Of a stretch of DNA of 64,000 bases, positions 8,652 to 18,474 are shown one piece after another (positions within the stretch are counted from its first letter, which is position 1; the number at the start of each line of letters is the position of its first letter). The notes beneath the pieces were generated by a model, which was given only the letters and a program-made list of their open reading frames with translations, was not told the DNA's origin and searched no databases. The position numbers were made by a program, and so were the translations under genes. Origin of the DNA: Rhodoferax sp. U11-2br. GTDB lineage: Bacteria > Pseudomonadota > Gammaproteobacteria > Burkholderiales > Burkholderiaceae_C. The stretch lies in the NCBI RefSeq assembly GCF_018619435.1, contig NZ_JAHFZF010000010.1, forward strand, positions 62,001 through 126,000. Direction: 5' to 3'.

Positions 8652-10048
8652 GATCCCTCTATCCTCACATCGGCGCGGCTGGCATAACGGCTGAAGCTGT
8701 CAGACAGGCCGCAGCTCTCGAGCAAACTGGCCAGTGCCAGCACATAGTCGTAGGCCACCTGGGCGCGTTCGGTTTCCACCTTGACCAGGTTGACGTCGGC
8801 ATCCATCAGCTCCAGCACGGTGCCGGTGCCTTCGCGCAAGGCGGCGCGGCGCAGGCGCAGCACCTCTTTGGCCAGGGTCACACCGGGCTCGGTGGCCAGA
8901 AACTGGCGCCGTGTCTGTTCGAGCTGGCGCCAGTTTTTCTCGACCAGCAGGCTGATGTCGCTGCGTGCTTGTTGCTCGGTGCGTTGAGCTTGTTCAATCT
9001 GCTTGGCTGAGGCGGCAGCCAGCAGGTCGCGGTCGACCGCATCAAACAGCGTCCAGCGCACCCCGACCCCGGCCACCCAATCGGCCTGGCCGGTTTGCAA
9101 CTCACGCTGGCCAAAGGCAAACACCTGGGGTTTGCGCAAACCTTCCTGACCTTGGTGCAACTGCTCGGCCTGCGCCTGTTTGGCCGCCACCTTGGCCAGC
9201 CCGGGGTGGCGCGAGAGCGCCTCCGACAAAAAATGGGTTAGCGGCTCCACCGGCTGGGTCAACACAAACAGCGGGGTGGCTGGTGTCACCATCGTCTCCA
9301 TCTGCAGGGTGCGTGCCAGGGCCACGGCAGCCAGTTCGGCATCACTGCGGGCTTTCTGGGCCTGGCGCCGGGCTTCTTCGAGCGCGACCTGTGCCTGCAG
9401 CCGTTCGACCCGCGAGATCACGCCTGAGGCCAGCATCTTGGCGGTCGCCGCATCGTGTTGACTGATGTCATCCAGCGCCGCCTGGCGCAAACCAGCGGCC
9501 CGGGCGCTGAGCTGGGCGCCAAAATAACGCTGCACCAGTTGGGTCATCAGCGCTTGGCCGGTTTTATCGGCATCGGCACGGGCTTCGTCGCCTTGCGCCT
9601 GCACAAAACCACGCACCGAGTCGGCCACACCACCGGTGTAGAGCGGCCAGACGAAGGAGATGTTTTTGGTGGTGCCGGTGTCCGAGCGGTTGTAGGTATA
9701 GCTTGATGGAAACTGCGGCAGGCTGATGCCCATGGACTGCAGCGATGCGGGCAGCAACTGGCCGATCTGGGACAGGCTCTTGTTGACCGTGTCCAGATTC
9801 ACATCCAGGTTCAGGTTGTAGGCGTACGCAGCGGCGCTCAGCTGCACCACCGGCCCGCCCAGACCCTGGAGGCCTTGGGACTGCAGGGTTTTGCTGTCGA
9901 CACCGGCCTGGGCCGCAGCCAGCTGGTCGGAGCCGGATTGAAGACGGTCCCAGGCCGATTCAAAGGTCAGCGAAGGCGTTTGCGCCTGGGCCAACGCAGA
10001 CAGCGTGATCAAGAGCCCCGCAGACAACAGACCAAGGTGGGGTTTCAT
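8648..10048 (-). CDS. TolC-family outer-membrane efflux protein
   Basis: 466 residues with a signal peptide (MKPHLGLLSAGLLITLSALAQA). The body shows the two repeated outer-membrane-efflux halves: long amphipathic helices with many Ala, Gln and Glu residues, and short beta segments. It would form the trimeric channel-tunnel of a tripartite exporter. It is the first gene of the leftward operon, followed with overlap by the HlyD-type adaptor and two permeases. The C-terminus is short and has no extra domain. Confidence 0.9.
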   Translation of the reverse strand: MKPHLGLLSAGLLITLSALAQAQTPSLTFESAWDRLQSGSDQLAAAQAGVDSKTLQSQGLQGLGGPVVQLSAAAYAYNLNLDVNLDTVNKSLSQIGQLLPASLQSMGISLPQFPSSYTYNRSDTGTTKNISFVWPLYTGGVADSVRGFVQAQGDEARADADKTGQALMTQLVQRYFGAQLSARAAGLRQAALDDISQHDAATAKMLASGVISRVERLQAQVALEEARRQAQKARSDAELAAVALARTLQMETMVTPATPLFVLTQPVEPLTHFLSEALSRHPGLAKVAAKQAQAEQLHQGQEGLRKPQVFAFGQRELQTGQADWVAGVGVRWTLFDAVDRDLLAAASAKQIEQAQRTEQQARSDISLLVEKNWRQLEQTRRQFLATEPGVTLAKEVLRLRRAALREGTGTVLELMDADVNLVKVETERAQVAYDYVLALASLLESCGLSDSFSRYASRADVRIEGS

Positions 10049-10143
10049 GGATCAGTTTTGGGTTGGTTGGTGCGGTGGTTTGGCCACAAGGGTATCAGAG
10101 CCGCGGGCCCCACAAGAGCGGGTCGGCGATTGGCTTCACCACT

Positions 10144-10698
10144 TTAATGGTCTGGCACATGTTGCCGCCATTCGCCGGTGCGGATCAGTCGCTCGATTTC
10201 GCGCGCTGCGCGCGCCTGCAGGTATTTCCAGGTGCCGGGTTGTTCGGTCGGGATGGTCTGGCAGGCTTCACAGTGCAGCGCCACCGATTGCGACTGGTTA
10301 CCAGCTCGTCCGCCCAGTTCTTCGTAGACCAGCAGGGCGTTGCAGTTGGGGCAGTAGGGTTTCAAGGCCATGGGCAGGTCTGCCGGGCTGTTCCAGCGCC
10401 AGACCGAACCCAGATAGGTCAGCTGCTTGAACAGGCGTCGGCTGCTTTTTCGGTACTGCAGATAACGCCAGCCCAGGAAAAACACGGCCAGCACCGACGG
10501 GATGCTGGCCAGGTAGGCCACCCAGTTGGGCCACTGTGAGGGCGTTTTGAGGTGTTGCCACAGCGGCTCGATGGTGGGCTGAGCCATGGCCCAGACTGGC
10601 ACAAGCTCCTGCCTGAACCACGCGGCCGCACCCACAGCAGCCAGCAGAACAACGCCCAACCAGACGCTGGCACCTATCCTTTTTTTCCGATCAGACAA
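10144..10698 (-). CDS. Membrane protein with zinc-ribbon-like domain, unknown function
   Basis: 184 residues starting at a TTG that lies seven bases after a GGAGG. The longer reading frame must be rejected because its 5' end overlaps the tRNA-Met gene. Two membrane helices (about residues 10-26, GASVWLGVVLLAAVGAAAW, and 57-75) are followed by a basic segment. A C-terminal domain has the two pairs CPNC and CEAC, as in a zinc ribbon. The last 35 residues are basic and helical (KYLQARAAREIERLIRTGEW). Family not recognised. Confidence 0.62.
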   Translation of the reverse strand: MSDRKKRIGASVWLGVVLLAAVGAAAWFRQELVPVWAMAQPTIEPLWQHLKTPSQWPNWVAYLASIPSVLAVFFLGWRYLQYRKSSRRLFKQLTYLGSVWRWNSPADLPMALKPYCPNCNALLVYEELGGRAGNQSQSVALHCEACQTIPTEQPGTWKYLQARAAREIERLIRTGEWRQHVPDH

Positions 10699-10748
10699 AC
10701 CCAATACCTCCGATGTAGAGCAACGCCATGGACTGGGCGTAAGACAAC

Positions 10749-10785
10749 AAAAAACCCGCCAGGCTGGAGAGCGTGCGGGTTTTTG
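10749..10785 (-). terminator. Rho-independent terminator of tRNA-Met
   Basis: ACCCGC and GCGGGT arms flanked by A and T runs form a hairpin just downstream of the tRNA on the minus strand. It should stop tRNA transcription before the zinc-ribbon protein gene. Confidence 0.75.
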
Positions 10786-10803
10786 AGGTTTCCTGAAAAA
10801 TCT

Positions 10804-10880
10804 TGGTGGTGATAGGTGGATTTGAACCACCGACATCAGCATTATGAATGCTGCGCTCTAACCAGCTGAGCTATATCACC
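10804..10880 (-). tRNA. tRNA-Met (anticodon CAU)
   Basis: A 77-nt cloverleaf including an encoded CCA. The acceptor stem GGTGATA pairs with TATCACC. The D arm is AGCTCAGCTGGTTAGAGC. The anticodon stem CAGCA/TGCTG encloses loop TTCATAA with anticodon CAT. The T arm is GGTGGTTCAAATCCACC. The fully paired acceptor end and absence of initiator features favour elongator tRNA-Met; a lysidine-modified tRNA-Ile2 also has CAT and cannot be wholly excluded. It is a single gene followed by a hairpin terminator. Confidence 0.93.
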
Positions 10881-10935
10881 AACGAGGCAAGATTATAGCG
10901 GGAAGAAATGGCCTTTTGGCAAACTGGGTTGTCCG

Positions 10936-11715
10936 TTATTGGTGGCTGAAGTTGGCTTTGCGTTTGTTGACGAAGGCGTCCATGCCTTCTTTCTGGTCGG
11001 CCGTGGCAAACAAGGCGTGGAACAGGCGGCGCTCAAACATCACACCGTCACTCAAGCTGCCTTCAAACGCGCGGTTGACCGACTCCTTGGCCGCCATGAC
11101 CGCGATTTGTGAGAACTCGCTGATCATCAGGGCCGCGCCCAGGGCCTCGTCCATCAGCTTGTCCAGCGGCACCACACGGCTGACCAGCCCGGCGCGTTCG
11201 GCCTCCACCGCGTCCATCATGCGGCCGGTGAGGGCCATGTCCATGGCTTTGGCCTTGCCGACAGCGCGTGGCAGGCGTTGTGTGCCACCGGCGCCGGGGA
11301 TGATGCCGAGTTTGATCTCGGGCTGGCCAAATTTGGCGTTGTCGGCGGCGATGATGAAGTCACACATCATCGCCAGTTCACAACCGCCGCCCAGCGCAAA
11401 ACCGCTCACTGCGGCAATCACCGGTTTGCGCACGCTGCGGATTTGTTCCCAGTTGCGGGTGATGAAGTCGCCCTTGTAGGCGTCGGCAAAGCTGTAGCTG
11501 GCCATGGCGCCGATGTCGGCACCGGCGGCAAAGGCTTTTTCGCTGCCGGTGATGACCGTGCAGGCAATGGCGCTGTCCGCGTCAAAGGCCTGCAGCGCGG
11601 CGCCCAGCTCGCTCATCAGCTGGTCGTTGAGCGCATTGAGCTGTTTGGGCCGGTTCAGGGTGATGATGCCGACCTTGCCAGCTTCCACACGCACGGTGAT
11701 CAGTTCGTAGCTCAT
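10936..11715 (-). CDS. Enoyl-CoA hydratase (crotonase family)
   Basis: 259 residues, the usual crotonase length. It hydrates trans-2-enoyl-CoA to 3-hydroxyacyl-CoA in beta-oxidation. The oxyanion-hole regions are AAGADIGAM (about 61-69) and [13 protein letters not shown] (about 107-119). The catalytic glutamates lie in GGGCELA and in [20 protein letters not shown] strong AAGGAG site precedes the ATG at 11715. It is about 70 bases downstream of the M61 peptidase gene on the same strand, with a palindromic repeat between them, so it may be a separate unit. FadB1x/PaaF-like; exact substrate unknown. Confidence 0.93.
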   Translation of the reverse strand: MSYELITVRVEAGKVGIITLNRPKQLNALNDQLMSELGAALQAFDADSAIACTVITGSEKAFAAGADIGAMASYSFADAYKGDFITRNWEQIRSVRKPVIAAVSGFALGGGCELAMMCDFIIAADNAKFGQPEIKLGIIPGAGGTQRLPRAVGKAKAMDMALTGRMMDAVEAERAGLVSRVVPLDKLMDEALGAALMISEFSQIAVMAAKESVNRAFEGSLSDGVMFERRLFHALFATADQKEGMDAFVNKRKANFSHQ

Positions 11716-11752
11716 GCTGACTCCTTGGTGAATACAAACGCTTGAGTAAAAA

Positions 11753-11792
11753 AATGGCCTGTCGCCCTTATTCCAAAAGGGCTGATAGCTAT
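11753..11792. repeat. Interspersed palindromic repeat
   Basis: GCCCTTATTCCAAAAGGGC with the TAGCTAT tail, between the enoyl-CoA hydratase start and the M61 peptidase stop. The right arm has one change from ATAAGGGC. It abuts the stop codon of the peptidase gene. Confidence 0.75.
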
Positions 11793-13588
11793 TGTTTTTG
11801 GGTTTCCAGCCAGGCCGCCAGCTGCGGGCTCAGGCTTGCCGAGAGTTTGACCTGGGTGACGCCTTTGGTCAAACGGACTGGCAAGTGCATCAGGCGTTGG
11901 TCACGCGCCACCAGCGCCTGGAACGCATGGGTCAGGTCCACGTACAGCGGTAGTTCATCCAGTTTGTTGAGGCGCCAGCCACCAGCTGTTTTACCTTTGC
12001 CCGCTGCGGGCAACACCGCCAGCCACTCGTCACCCGCAGCAAACCCGGCCGTCTCGGCGGCGCTGCCACGTAACACGGTCTTGATACGAACACCTCCTGA
12101 CTCGGTGAGCTTGAGGCCGAGCTGATCGGCCAGGCCCGCAGCCTCTTCCAGATAGTCCACCCCCTGCGCACGCAGCAGGGCCTGCAGCGGCAGCTCGGCC
12201 GTGCTGTGCACCCAGGTTGCCAATCTGTCTGCATAAGACTCGCCCGAGAGTTCCTGCAACACGGCCAGCACGTCGGCCTCGGTCATCGGGCCGCCCTGGC
12301 AGCGTTGCCACAGTGTCCGCATCACCGCGTCCAGACTGGTTTTGCCGCCCTGGCGCAGGCTCATGTCCAGGCACAGTGCCACCAGCGCGCCCTTGGTGTA
12401 ATAACTGATGGTGGCGTTGGGGCTGTTTTCGTCCTGCCGGTAGTACTTGACCCAGGCGTCAAAACTGGCTTGCGCCACCGTTTGCACCAAGCGCCCCGGG
12501 CTTTGCAGCACGACATTGATGTTTTTGCACAGCAGCGCCAGGTAGGTGGCGTTGTCGATCAGGCCAGCGCGGCGCAGCAGCAGGTCGTCGTAATAACTCG
12601 TGAAGCCTTCAAAAAACCACAACAGCTCGGTGTAGTTCTCGCGTCCATAGTCATAACGGGTCAACTCGGCCGGGCGCAGACGCTTGACGTTCCAGGTGTG
12701 GAAATACTCGTGGCAAATCAGGCCCAGCAGGTTGGTGTAGCCGTCAGTGGCGCTCAACGTGTGGCTCTGGCCGATGCGTGGCAGGTCTGCACGTTTGCAG
12801 ATCAGCGCGGTGCTGTGGCGGTGCTCCAGCCCGCCATAACTGTTGTCCACCGCGTTGAGCATGAATACATACCGGTCATGCGGTGGGCGGTTCTTGGCAC
12901 TGCGTGACTTGCCTTTGGTCGGCTTGCCGTGCCAGAACGTCATTTCGGCTTCACAGATGGCCTGGGTGTCGGCCAGCAGGCGCGCGCCGTCAAAGCTGGC
13001 GCAGGCACCGGCCACCACAAAACGGTGCTCCACCCCGCCAGCGCTGAAACTGCCGCTCCAGAAGGCGCCCATCTCCACCGGTGAATCGACCAGTTCGTCG
13101 TAGTTCTCGGCCAAGTAGCTGCCAAAACCTTTGGGAGTGGTTTTTTCAGGCCGCAGCGCGGTCGCCACCTGCCAGTCGCTTGGCAGGCCATCGTTGGCGA
13201 GCTTCAGTTGATGGGCTTGGTCTTCCTGGCCGTGCACCCGCAGGCACAGGCTGGTGCCGTTGAAAAAGCCACGTTGGGCGTCCAACCAGGCGGTGCGCAC
13301 CGAGTTGTCAAAGGCATACACCTGGTAGTTCAGGCTCAGCGGTTTGCCAGCCTGGCAGTCGATCTGCCAGCTGTTTTTGTCGAGCTGGGTGATGGCCAGA
13401 GTCTTTTTGCCCTGGCGGGCGCTCAAATTCTGCATGTGTTTGGCAAATTCACGCACCAAGTAACTGCCTGCAATCCACACCGGCAGGCTCACCACCTGTT
13501 GGGCGGCGGGGCTAGGGATGTTCAGTGTGATGTCAAACAGGTGGGCGTGTAAGTTGTGTGCGCTGATCTGGTAGTGGATGGCTTGCAT
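11789..13588 (-). CDS. M61-family metallopeptidase with PDZ domain
   Basis: 599-residue glycyl-aminopeptidase-type enzyme. The zinc site HEYFH is at residues 293-297, within [14 protein letters not shown], the M61 signature. The N-terminal ~170 residues form the beta-sandwich domain of the family. The C-terminal part (about residues 455-540) has a PDZ-like fold ([27 protein letters not shown]). No signal peptide is evident, so it is probably cytoplasmic. It is third in a tight minus-strand operon after the ubiH-like and dsbC genes, starting 12 bases after the dsbC stop. Confidence 0.92.
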   Translation of the reverse strand: MQAIHYQISAHNLHAHLFDITLNIPSPAAQQVVSLPVWIAGSYLVREFAKHMQNLSARQGKKTLAITQLDKNSWQIDCQAGKPLSLNYQVYAFDNSVRTAWLDAQRGFFNGTSLCLRVHGQEDQAHQLKLANDGLPSDWQVATALRPEKTTPKGFGSYLAENYDELVDSPVEMGAFWSGSFSAGGVEHRFVVAGACASFDGARLLADTQAICEAEMTFWHGKPTKGKSRSAKNRPPHDRYVFMLNAVDNSYGGLEHRHSTALICKRADLPRIGQSHTLSATDGYTNLLGLICHEYFHTWNVKRLRPAELTRYDYGRENYTELLWFFEGFTSYYDDLLLRRAGLIDNATYLALLCKNINVVLQSPGRLVQTVAQASFDAWVKYYRQDENSPNATISYYTKGALVALCLDMSLRQGGKTSLDAVMRTLWQRCQGGPMTEADVLAVLQELSGESYADRLATWVHSTAELPLQALLRAQGVDYLEEAAGLADQLGLKLTESGGVRIKTVLRGSAAETAGFAAGDEWLAVLPAAGKGKTAGGWRLNKLDELPLYVDLTHAFQALVARDQRLMHLPVRLTKGVTQVKLSASLSPQLAAWLETQKQ

Positions 13589-13600
13589 GGGTTGTCTCTG

Positions 13601-14323
13601 TTAGCTGCCTGCCTGGTCGAGTTGTTTTTCCACCTGCTCCGGGCCAATCGCGCCCGGCACCCGGGTGCCGTCGGCAAATATCAGGGTCGGTGTGCCGTTG
13701 ATCTTGTGTTTTTTGCCCAACTGCACATTGCGGTCTACCGCAGCGGTATCACATTTGGCGCTGCTGGGCTCCACCCCTTTGAGCATCCAGTCGCTCCAGG
13801 TCTTGGCCTTGTCTTTGGCGCACCAGATGGTTTTGCTCTTGTCGACCGAGTTCGGCCCCAACACCGGGTAGAGGAACATGTAGACCGTCACATTGTTGAT
13901 CTGTTGCAGGCCTTCCTCGAACCGTTTGCAGTAGCCGCAGTTGGGGTCCTCAAACACCGCCAGCTTGCGTTTGCCGTTGCCACGTACGATGGTGAAGGCG
14001 TCCTTGAACGGCAGGCTGTCGAACTGGATGGCGCTGAGTTTGTCCACCCGCTCTTCGGTCAGGTTGCGGCGCTGTTTGGTGTCGATCAGGTTGCCCTGGA
14101 TCAGGAAGTCGCCTTGGGCGTCGGTGTACAGGATGTCGGTGCCGTTGATACGCAGCTCGTAGACACCGGCGATCGGTGTTTTATTAACTTCGTCGATCTT
14201 GCCGAGTTGGGGCACACGTTCACCCAGGTTTTTGCGGATGGCCGCCTCTTGTGCCAAGGCGCTGGTGAGGGTGCAGGTGGCCAGCAGCGCGGCGCAGGTG
14301 ATCAGGTGAGAGAGTCGTTTCAT
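13601..14323 (-). CDS. dsbC: Periplasmic disulfide isomerase DsbC/DsbG family
   Basis: 240 residues from the ATG at 14323 (MKRLSHLITC), which gives a proper signal peptide cleaved near SALAQ. The mature protein has the N-terminal dimerisation domain and a thioredoxin-fold domain with active site CGYC (C129, C132) and the cis-proline loop NGTPTLIF. A second Cys pair, IWCAKD and AKCDT, matches the structural disulfide of DsbC. It isomerises wrong disulfides in exported proteins. It begins 22 bases after the ubiH-like stop and is followed closely by the M61 peptidase. Confidence 0.93.
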   Translation of the reverse strand: MKRLSHLITCAALLATCTLTSALAQEAAIRKNLGERVPQLGKIDEVNKTPIAGVYELRINGTDILYTDAQGDFLIQGNLIDTKQRRNLTEERVDKLSAIQFDSLPFKDAFTIVRGNGKRKLAVFEDPNCGYCKRFEEGLQQINNVTVYMFLYPVLGPNSVDKSKTIWCAKDKAKTWSDWMLKGVEPSSAKCDTAAVDRNVQLGKKHKINGTPTLIFADGTRVPGAIGPEQVEKQLDQAGS

Positions 14324-14345
14324 TGTGGCTCCGGTCAAAAAAGGT

Positions 14346-15467
14346 TCAAAGGCCCATGGCGTAACGCGCTGCCCATTGTTTGGCCTGGCCGCTGCGCTCA
14401 AAACCGTTCATGCCCCAGTTGCGCAGGGCCTGCCAGTTGGGGCTGTTCCGGGAAAACAGCCGTTGCAGGCCGTCCATGGCCAGCGCGGTGGTGCCCACCT
14501 CGGCACGGCGTGCACGCTCGTACTGGCGCAGCAGCTTGGGGTCGTTGACCGGGCGCCAGTAGGCGCGGTTTTGCAGAATGCGCGCCAACTCAGCCGCGTC
14601 ACCCAGGCCCAGGTTGAGCCCTTGCCCGGCCAGCGGGTGCACCGCATGGGCGGCGTCACCGGCCAGCGCCCAAGCCTGGCCGTTGGCCGTGTGGCCGATC
14701 CAACGGCTGGCTTGAGCGGCCTGCAAGGGCCAGGCCACGCGCGGGCTGGCCAGTTTCAACTGGCCCAGACAGTGCTGGCTGACTTGCCCCAGCTCGGCAC
14801 AAAAGTCATCGTCGCTGGCTGCCATCAGGGCCTCCACCCGGTTCTCCTGCACCGACCAGACGATGCCCACGCTGTGGCCCTGTTCACCCTCGAGTGGCAA
14901 AAAGGCCAGGATCTCGCCTTGCGTGAACCACTGGCGTGCGGTCTGGCCGTGGGCCTGTTCGGTGCTCAGGCGCGTCGCAATCGCACGCTGGCTGTAGCGT
15001 GTTGTCTCAAACGCCACACCCAGCTCGGCCCGGGTGGCGCTGTTTTTGCCTTCACACACCACCATCAGGCTGGCGGGTGCCGGGCTGTCCAGCAGCTCGA
15101 TCTGCGGCTGAAAACGCACCGCCTCGGCCAGCCGGGCCTCCAGCAGCGGCACATCCACAATCCAGGTCAGGGCGGGGACATCCAGCGCTGGTGCCGAGAA
15201 GTTGACCTCACCGCCATCGTCACCCAACACCTGCATGTGGGTGACGGCGGTGGCGTGTTGGGCGTCCGGCCAGCAGCGCACTGACTCCAGCAGCGCCCTG
15301 GACTTGGCATTCAAGGCGTAGGCGCGCACATCCGCAGCGCTGGCGGCGGGCTGGGCCGGTGGTTTGGCTACCAGGGCCACCTTCAGGCGTTCACGTGCCA
15401 GCAACAGGGCCAGGGTGTGGCCCACAATGCCGCCGCCCCGGATGCAGATGTCATATTGGTGTTTCAT
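14346..15467 (-). CDS. UbiH/UbiF/COQ6-type FAD-dependent hydroxylase
   Basis: 373 residues from the ATG at 15467; the frame stays open far upstream, antisense to ychF, but that part is not this gene. The FAD-binding motif is RGGGIVGHTLA (9-19). The second FAD/ribityl motif is ALAGDAAHAVHPLAGQGLNL near residue 270. It probably hydroxylates the ubiquinone ring or a related aromatic. It is first in a minus-strand operon with dsbC and the M61 peptidase. Which ring position it modifies cannot be told from sequence. Confidence 0.88.
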   Translation of the reverse strand: MKHQYDICIRGGGIVGHTLALLLARERLKVALVAKPPAQPAASAADVRAYALNAKSRALLESVRCWPDAQHATAVTHMQVLGDDGGEVNFSAPALDVPALTWIVDVPLLEARLAEAVRFQPQIELLDSPAPASLMVVCEGKNSATRAELGVAFETTRYSQRAIATRLSTEQAHGQTARQWFTQGEILAFLPLEGEQGHSVGIVWSVQENRVEALMAASDDDFCAELGQVSQHCLGQLKLASPRVAWPLQAAQASRWIGHTANGQAWALAGDAAHAVHPLAGQGLNLGLGDAAELARILQNRAYWRPVNDPKLLRQYERARRAEVGTTALAMDGLQRLFSRNSPNWQALRNWGMNGFERSGQAKQWAARYAMGL

Positions 15468-15584
15468 GGCGGATGATTGTAGAAGTGCCCCGGCAGCCTC
15501 ATGGATAATCCAGGGTTTAGCCAGTCTGGCCGCTTGCGCCAGTTTGGCCCTGCGCCAGAGCGCCCCCAACTCGTTAGGATTTTT

Positions 15585-16670
15585 ATGAAATGTGGCATCG
15601 TGGGCTTGCCCAACGTCGGTAAATCGACCCTGTTCAACGCACTCACCAAGGCGGGCATTGCTGCGGAGAACTACCCCTTTTGCACGATTGAGCCCAATGT
15701 GGGCATTGTGGAAGTGCCGGACGCGCGGCTGGACGCCTTGTCCGCCATCGTGAACCCGCAAAAAGTGCAGCGCGCCATTGTTGAGTTTGTGGACATTGCG
15801 GGTCTGGTGGCCGGTGCCAGCACCGGTGAAGGCCTGGGCAACAAGTTTTTGGCCCACATCCGCGAAACCGATGCCACCATCAACGTGGTGCGCTGTTTTG
15901 AGGATGACAACGTGGTGCACGTGTCCGGCAAGGTCGATCCGATCTCCGACATCGAGGTGATCCAAACCGAGTTGTGCCTGGCCGACCTGGCTGCCGTGGA
16001 AAAAGCCCTGCACCGTGTGACCAAGCTGGCGCGCTCGGGGGACAAAGAATCGGCCAAACTGGTGGCGATTCTTGAAAAATGCCAAGTGGCGCTTAACGAA
16101 GCCAAACCGGTGCGCACACTCGATTTCAGCAAGGAAGAGTTGCCGTTGCTCAAGCAGTTTTTCCTGATCACCGCCAAACCCGCGATGTTTGTGGCCAATG
16201 TGGCCGAAGACGGCTTCACCAACAACCCGCTGCTGGACCGGCTGACCGCCTACGCCAACGCGCAAAACGCACCGGTGGTGGCGATCAGTGCCAAGCTGGA
16301 GGCCGAAATGGCCGAGATGAGTGACGAGGACCGCCAGATGTTCCTGGAAGAGCTCGGCCTGCACGAGCCGGGTCTGAACCGCCTGATCCGCTCGGCCTAC
16401 GACCTGCTGGGACTGCAAACCTACTTCACCGCCGGTGTCAAGGAAGTGCGCGCCTGGACCATTCACAAAGGCGACACCGGCCCGCAAGCGGCCGGTGTGA
16501 TTCACACCGACTTCGAGAAGGGCTACATCCGCGCCCAGACCATCGCTTATGAAGACTTCATCGCTTTCAAAGGTGAACAAGGCGCCAAGGATGCCGGCAA
16601 GATGCGCGCCGAAGGCAAGGACTATGTTGTCAAGGATGGCGACGTGATGAACTTCTTGTTCAGTTCCTGA
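15585..16670 (+). CDS. ychF: Ribosome-binding ATPase YchF (OLA1 family)
   Basis: 361 residues from the ATG at 15585 ([20 protein letters not shown]); the frame upstream lacks similarity. The P-loop GLPNVGKST is at 8-16, switch regions are visible, and an A-domain insertion follows. The C-terminal TGS domain is [20 protein letters not shown] and GDVMNFLF. YchF prefers ATP to GTP and binds ribosomes. It is transcribed divergently from the ubiH-like operon with about 115 bases between starts. Confidence 0.96.
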   Translation: MKCGIVGLPNVGKSTLFNALTKAGIAAENYPFCTIEPNVGIVEVPDARLDALSAIVNPQKVQRAIVEFVDIAGLVAGASTGEGLGNKFLAHIRETDATINVVRCFEDDNVVHVSGKVDPISDIEVIQTELCLADLAAVEKALHRVTKLARSGDKESAKLVAILEKCQVALNEAKPVRTLDFSKEELPLLKQFFLITAKPAMFVANVAEDGFTNNPLLDRLTAYANAQNAPVVAISAKLEAEMAEMSDEDRQMFLEELGLHEPGLNRLIRSAYDLLGLQTYFTAGVKEVRAWTIHKGDTGPQAAGVIHTDFEKGYIRAQTIAYEDFIAFKGEQGAKDAGKMRAEGKDYVVKDGDVMNFLFSS

Positions 16671-16690
16671 TACTGCTATAAGCCAGATTA

Positions 16691-16726
16691 GCCTCTGGCC
16701 CTTATTTAATAAGGGCTGATAGCTAT
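16691..16726. repeat. Interspersed palindromic repeat, intact copy
   Basis: GCCTCTGGCCCTTATTTAATAAGGGC followed by TGATAGCTAT. The GCCCTTAT/ATAAGGGC arms are perfect. It lies between the convergent ychF and yqaA-type genes and could also act as a bidirectional transcript end. Confidence 0.8.
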
Positions 16727-16754
16727 GAGGAATGCAGTGGTGTGTGACGGTGGC

Positions 16755-17225
16755 TCAACCGCCAAACGCACCCACCAGCACCGCCGTCATAGTCAGGTAG
16801 CGGGCAAACTTGCCAATGGCCATGTAGACCAGGCAGGGCCAGAACGGCAGTTTGAGCCAGCCCGCCACCGCACACAGCGGGTCGCCCACCACCGGCAGCC
16901 AGGCCAGCAGGCAGGCTTTGGGGCCAAGTTTTTCGAGCCAGGCCAGCGCCCGCAGGTGGTGGGGTGAATGCTGGTAACGGTCCACCACCTTGTGGGAGGC
17001 CAGGCCCATCCACCAAGTTAACGCGCCGCCCAAGGTGTTGCCCAGCGTGGCCACCCCGATGGCTGGCCAGAACAGATGTGGGTTGAGCTGGACCAGGCCA
17101 AACACCGCTGGCTCGGAGCCCATGGGCAGCAGGGTGGCCGACACAAAGGCCACCACAAACACGCTGCTCAGGCCGTACTGCGGCAAGGCCAGCCAGTTGA
17201 GAAGGGGGTCGATCCAGGCGTCCAT
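16755..17225 (-). CDS. YqaA/DedA-type inner-membrane protein
   Basis: 156 residues from the ATG at 17225 (MDAWIDPLLN). Four or five hydrophobic helices are separated by short loops. Motifs resemble the SNARE-associated/VTT domain: GNTLGGALTWWMG and LAWLPVVGDPLCAVAGWL. YqaA-like proteins are small DedA relatives thought to act in lipid or undecaprenyl-phosphate transport; the exact role is not established. Longer upstream starts give a basic, non-hydrophobic leader and were rejected. It is divergent from dusB. Confidence 0.83.
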   Translation of the reverse strand: MDAWIDPLLNWLALPQYGLSSVFVVAFVSATLLPMGSEPAVFGLVQLNPHLFWPAIGVATLGNTLGGALTWWMGLASHKVVDRYQHSPHHLRALAWLEKLGPKACLLAWLPVVGDPLCAVAGWLKLPFWPCLVYMAIGKFARYLTMTAVLVGAFGG

Positions 17226-17430
17226 GGGTGGCCGAGTATAGGAAGGCCCGGATTGGCCTTGGCCGGTATGGGTTTGCGCCCTGGCGCGCTGCCTGGTGTT
17301 TGGGTGCCGCTTTTTTAAGCAGTTAGAATGCCTGTCTATCCCGGCAAGTACCTGCGCCCAGCCCCACGCTGGTTGACATGTCTTGCCGGTCAATCATTGG
17401 CGTTTCCCCAGTTTTTCTTTTTTTGCCAGC

Positions 17431-18474
17431 ATGAACATCGGCCCTTATTTGCTGCCCAATGCTTATTTTGTGGCGCCCATGGCAGGCGTCACCGATCGCC
17501 CGTTTCGCCAGCTGTGCAAACGCCTGGGCGCGGGTTATGCGGTGAGTGAGATGGTCACCAGCCGTCCCGATTTACAAGCCTCCGCCAAAACCAGCCGACG
17601 GGTCAACCATGCCGGTGAATCCGGTGTGATTGCGGTGCAGATTGCCGGCACCGAGCCGGCCATGATGGCCGATGCCGCGCGTTACAACATCGACCACGGC
17701 GCCCAGGTGATTGACATCAACATGGGTTGTCCGGCCAAAAAGGTGTGCAACAAATGGGCCGGTTCGGCCCTGATGCAAGACGAGCCGCTGGCCCTGCAGA
17801 TTGTGGAAGCCGTGGTGCAGGCCTGTGCGCCTTTGGGCGTGCCGGTCACACTCAAGATGCGAACCGGCTGGGACCAGTCACACAAAAACGCGGTGCAACT
17901 GGCGCGTGCCTTTGAGTTGGCCGGGGTGCAGATGCTCACCGTGCATGGCCGCACACGCGAGCAGGGTTACAAAGGCCAGGCCGAATACAGCACCATCGCC
18001 GAGGTCAAGGCCGCCGTGTCTATCCCGGTGGTCGCCAATGGTGACATTGATAGCCCGCACAAAGCGCGCGCTGTGCTCGACGCCACCGGCGCCGACGCCA
18101 TCATGATTGGCCGCGCCGCGCAGGGCAGGCCGTGGATCTTCCGCGAGATCGCCCACTTTTTGGACACCGGCACGCTGCTGGCGCCGCCGCTGGTGGGCGA
18201 GGTCAAGCACCTGATGCTGGACCACCTGCAAGACCATTACAGCCTCTATGGCGAGTACCTGGGCGTGCGCACCGCGCGCAAACACATCGGCTGGTACGTC
18301 AAGTCGCTGCCCGGTGGCGATTTGTTTTGTTCCCACATGAACACCTTGGATGACGGCGCCCAGCAGTTGGCCGCCGTTGCCTACTTTTTTGATGCGCTGC
18401 ACGAGCGCATGGACCGGCTGCCCGCGCGCGCCACCCCCGAAGGAAACCGTTTGAATCTGGAGAAGACACCATGA
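17431..18474 (+). CDS. dusB: tRNA-dihydrouridine synthase DusB
   Basis: 347-residue flavoenzyme reducing uridine to dihydrouridine in tRNA. It has a TIM barrel with N-terminal APMAGVTDRPFR, catalytic Cys100 in NMGCPAKKVC, and the FMN-binding segments VHGRTREQ and MIGRAAQGRPWIF. The ATG at 17431 gives MNIGPYLLPN, matching the family. Its stop overlaps the start of fis as ATGA, the classical dusB-fis operon. Confidence 0.96.
   Translation: MNIGPYLLPNAYFVAPMAGVTDRPFRQLCKRLGAGYAVSEMVTSRPDLQASAKTSRRVNHAGESGVIAVQIAGTEPAMMADAARYNIDHGAQVIDINMGCPAKKVCNKWAGSALMQDEPLALQIVEAVVQACAPLGVPVTLKMRTGWDQSHKNAVQLARAFELAGVQMLTVHGRTREQGYKGQAEYSTIAEVKAAVSIPVVANGDIDSPHKARAVLDATGADAIMIGRAAQGRPWIFREIAHFLDTGTLLAPPLVGEVKHLMLDHLQDHYSLYGEYLGVRTARKHIGWYVKSLPGGDLFCSHMNTLDDGAQQLAAVAYFFDALHERMDRLPARATPEGNRLNLEKTP

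Noticed and set aside
15468..16580. Long open frame antisense to ychF, continuous with the ubiH-like gene (744 codons in all)
   Set aside because: It mirrors the codon bias of ychF on the other strand. The FAD motif starts at the ATG at 15467 and the upstream part has no family features.
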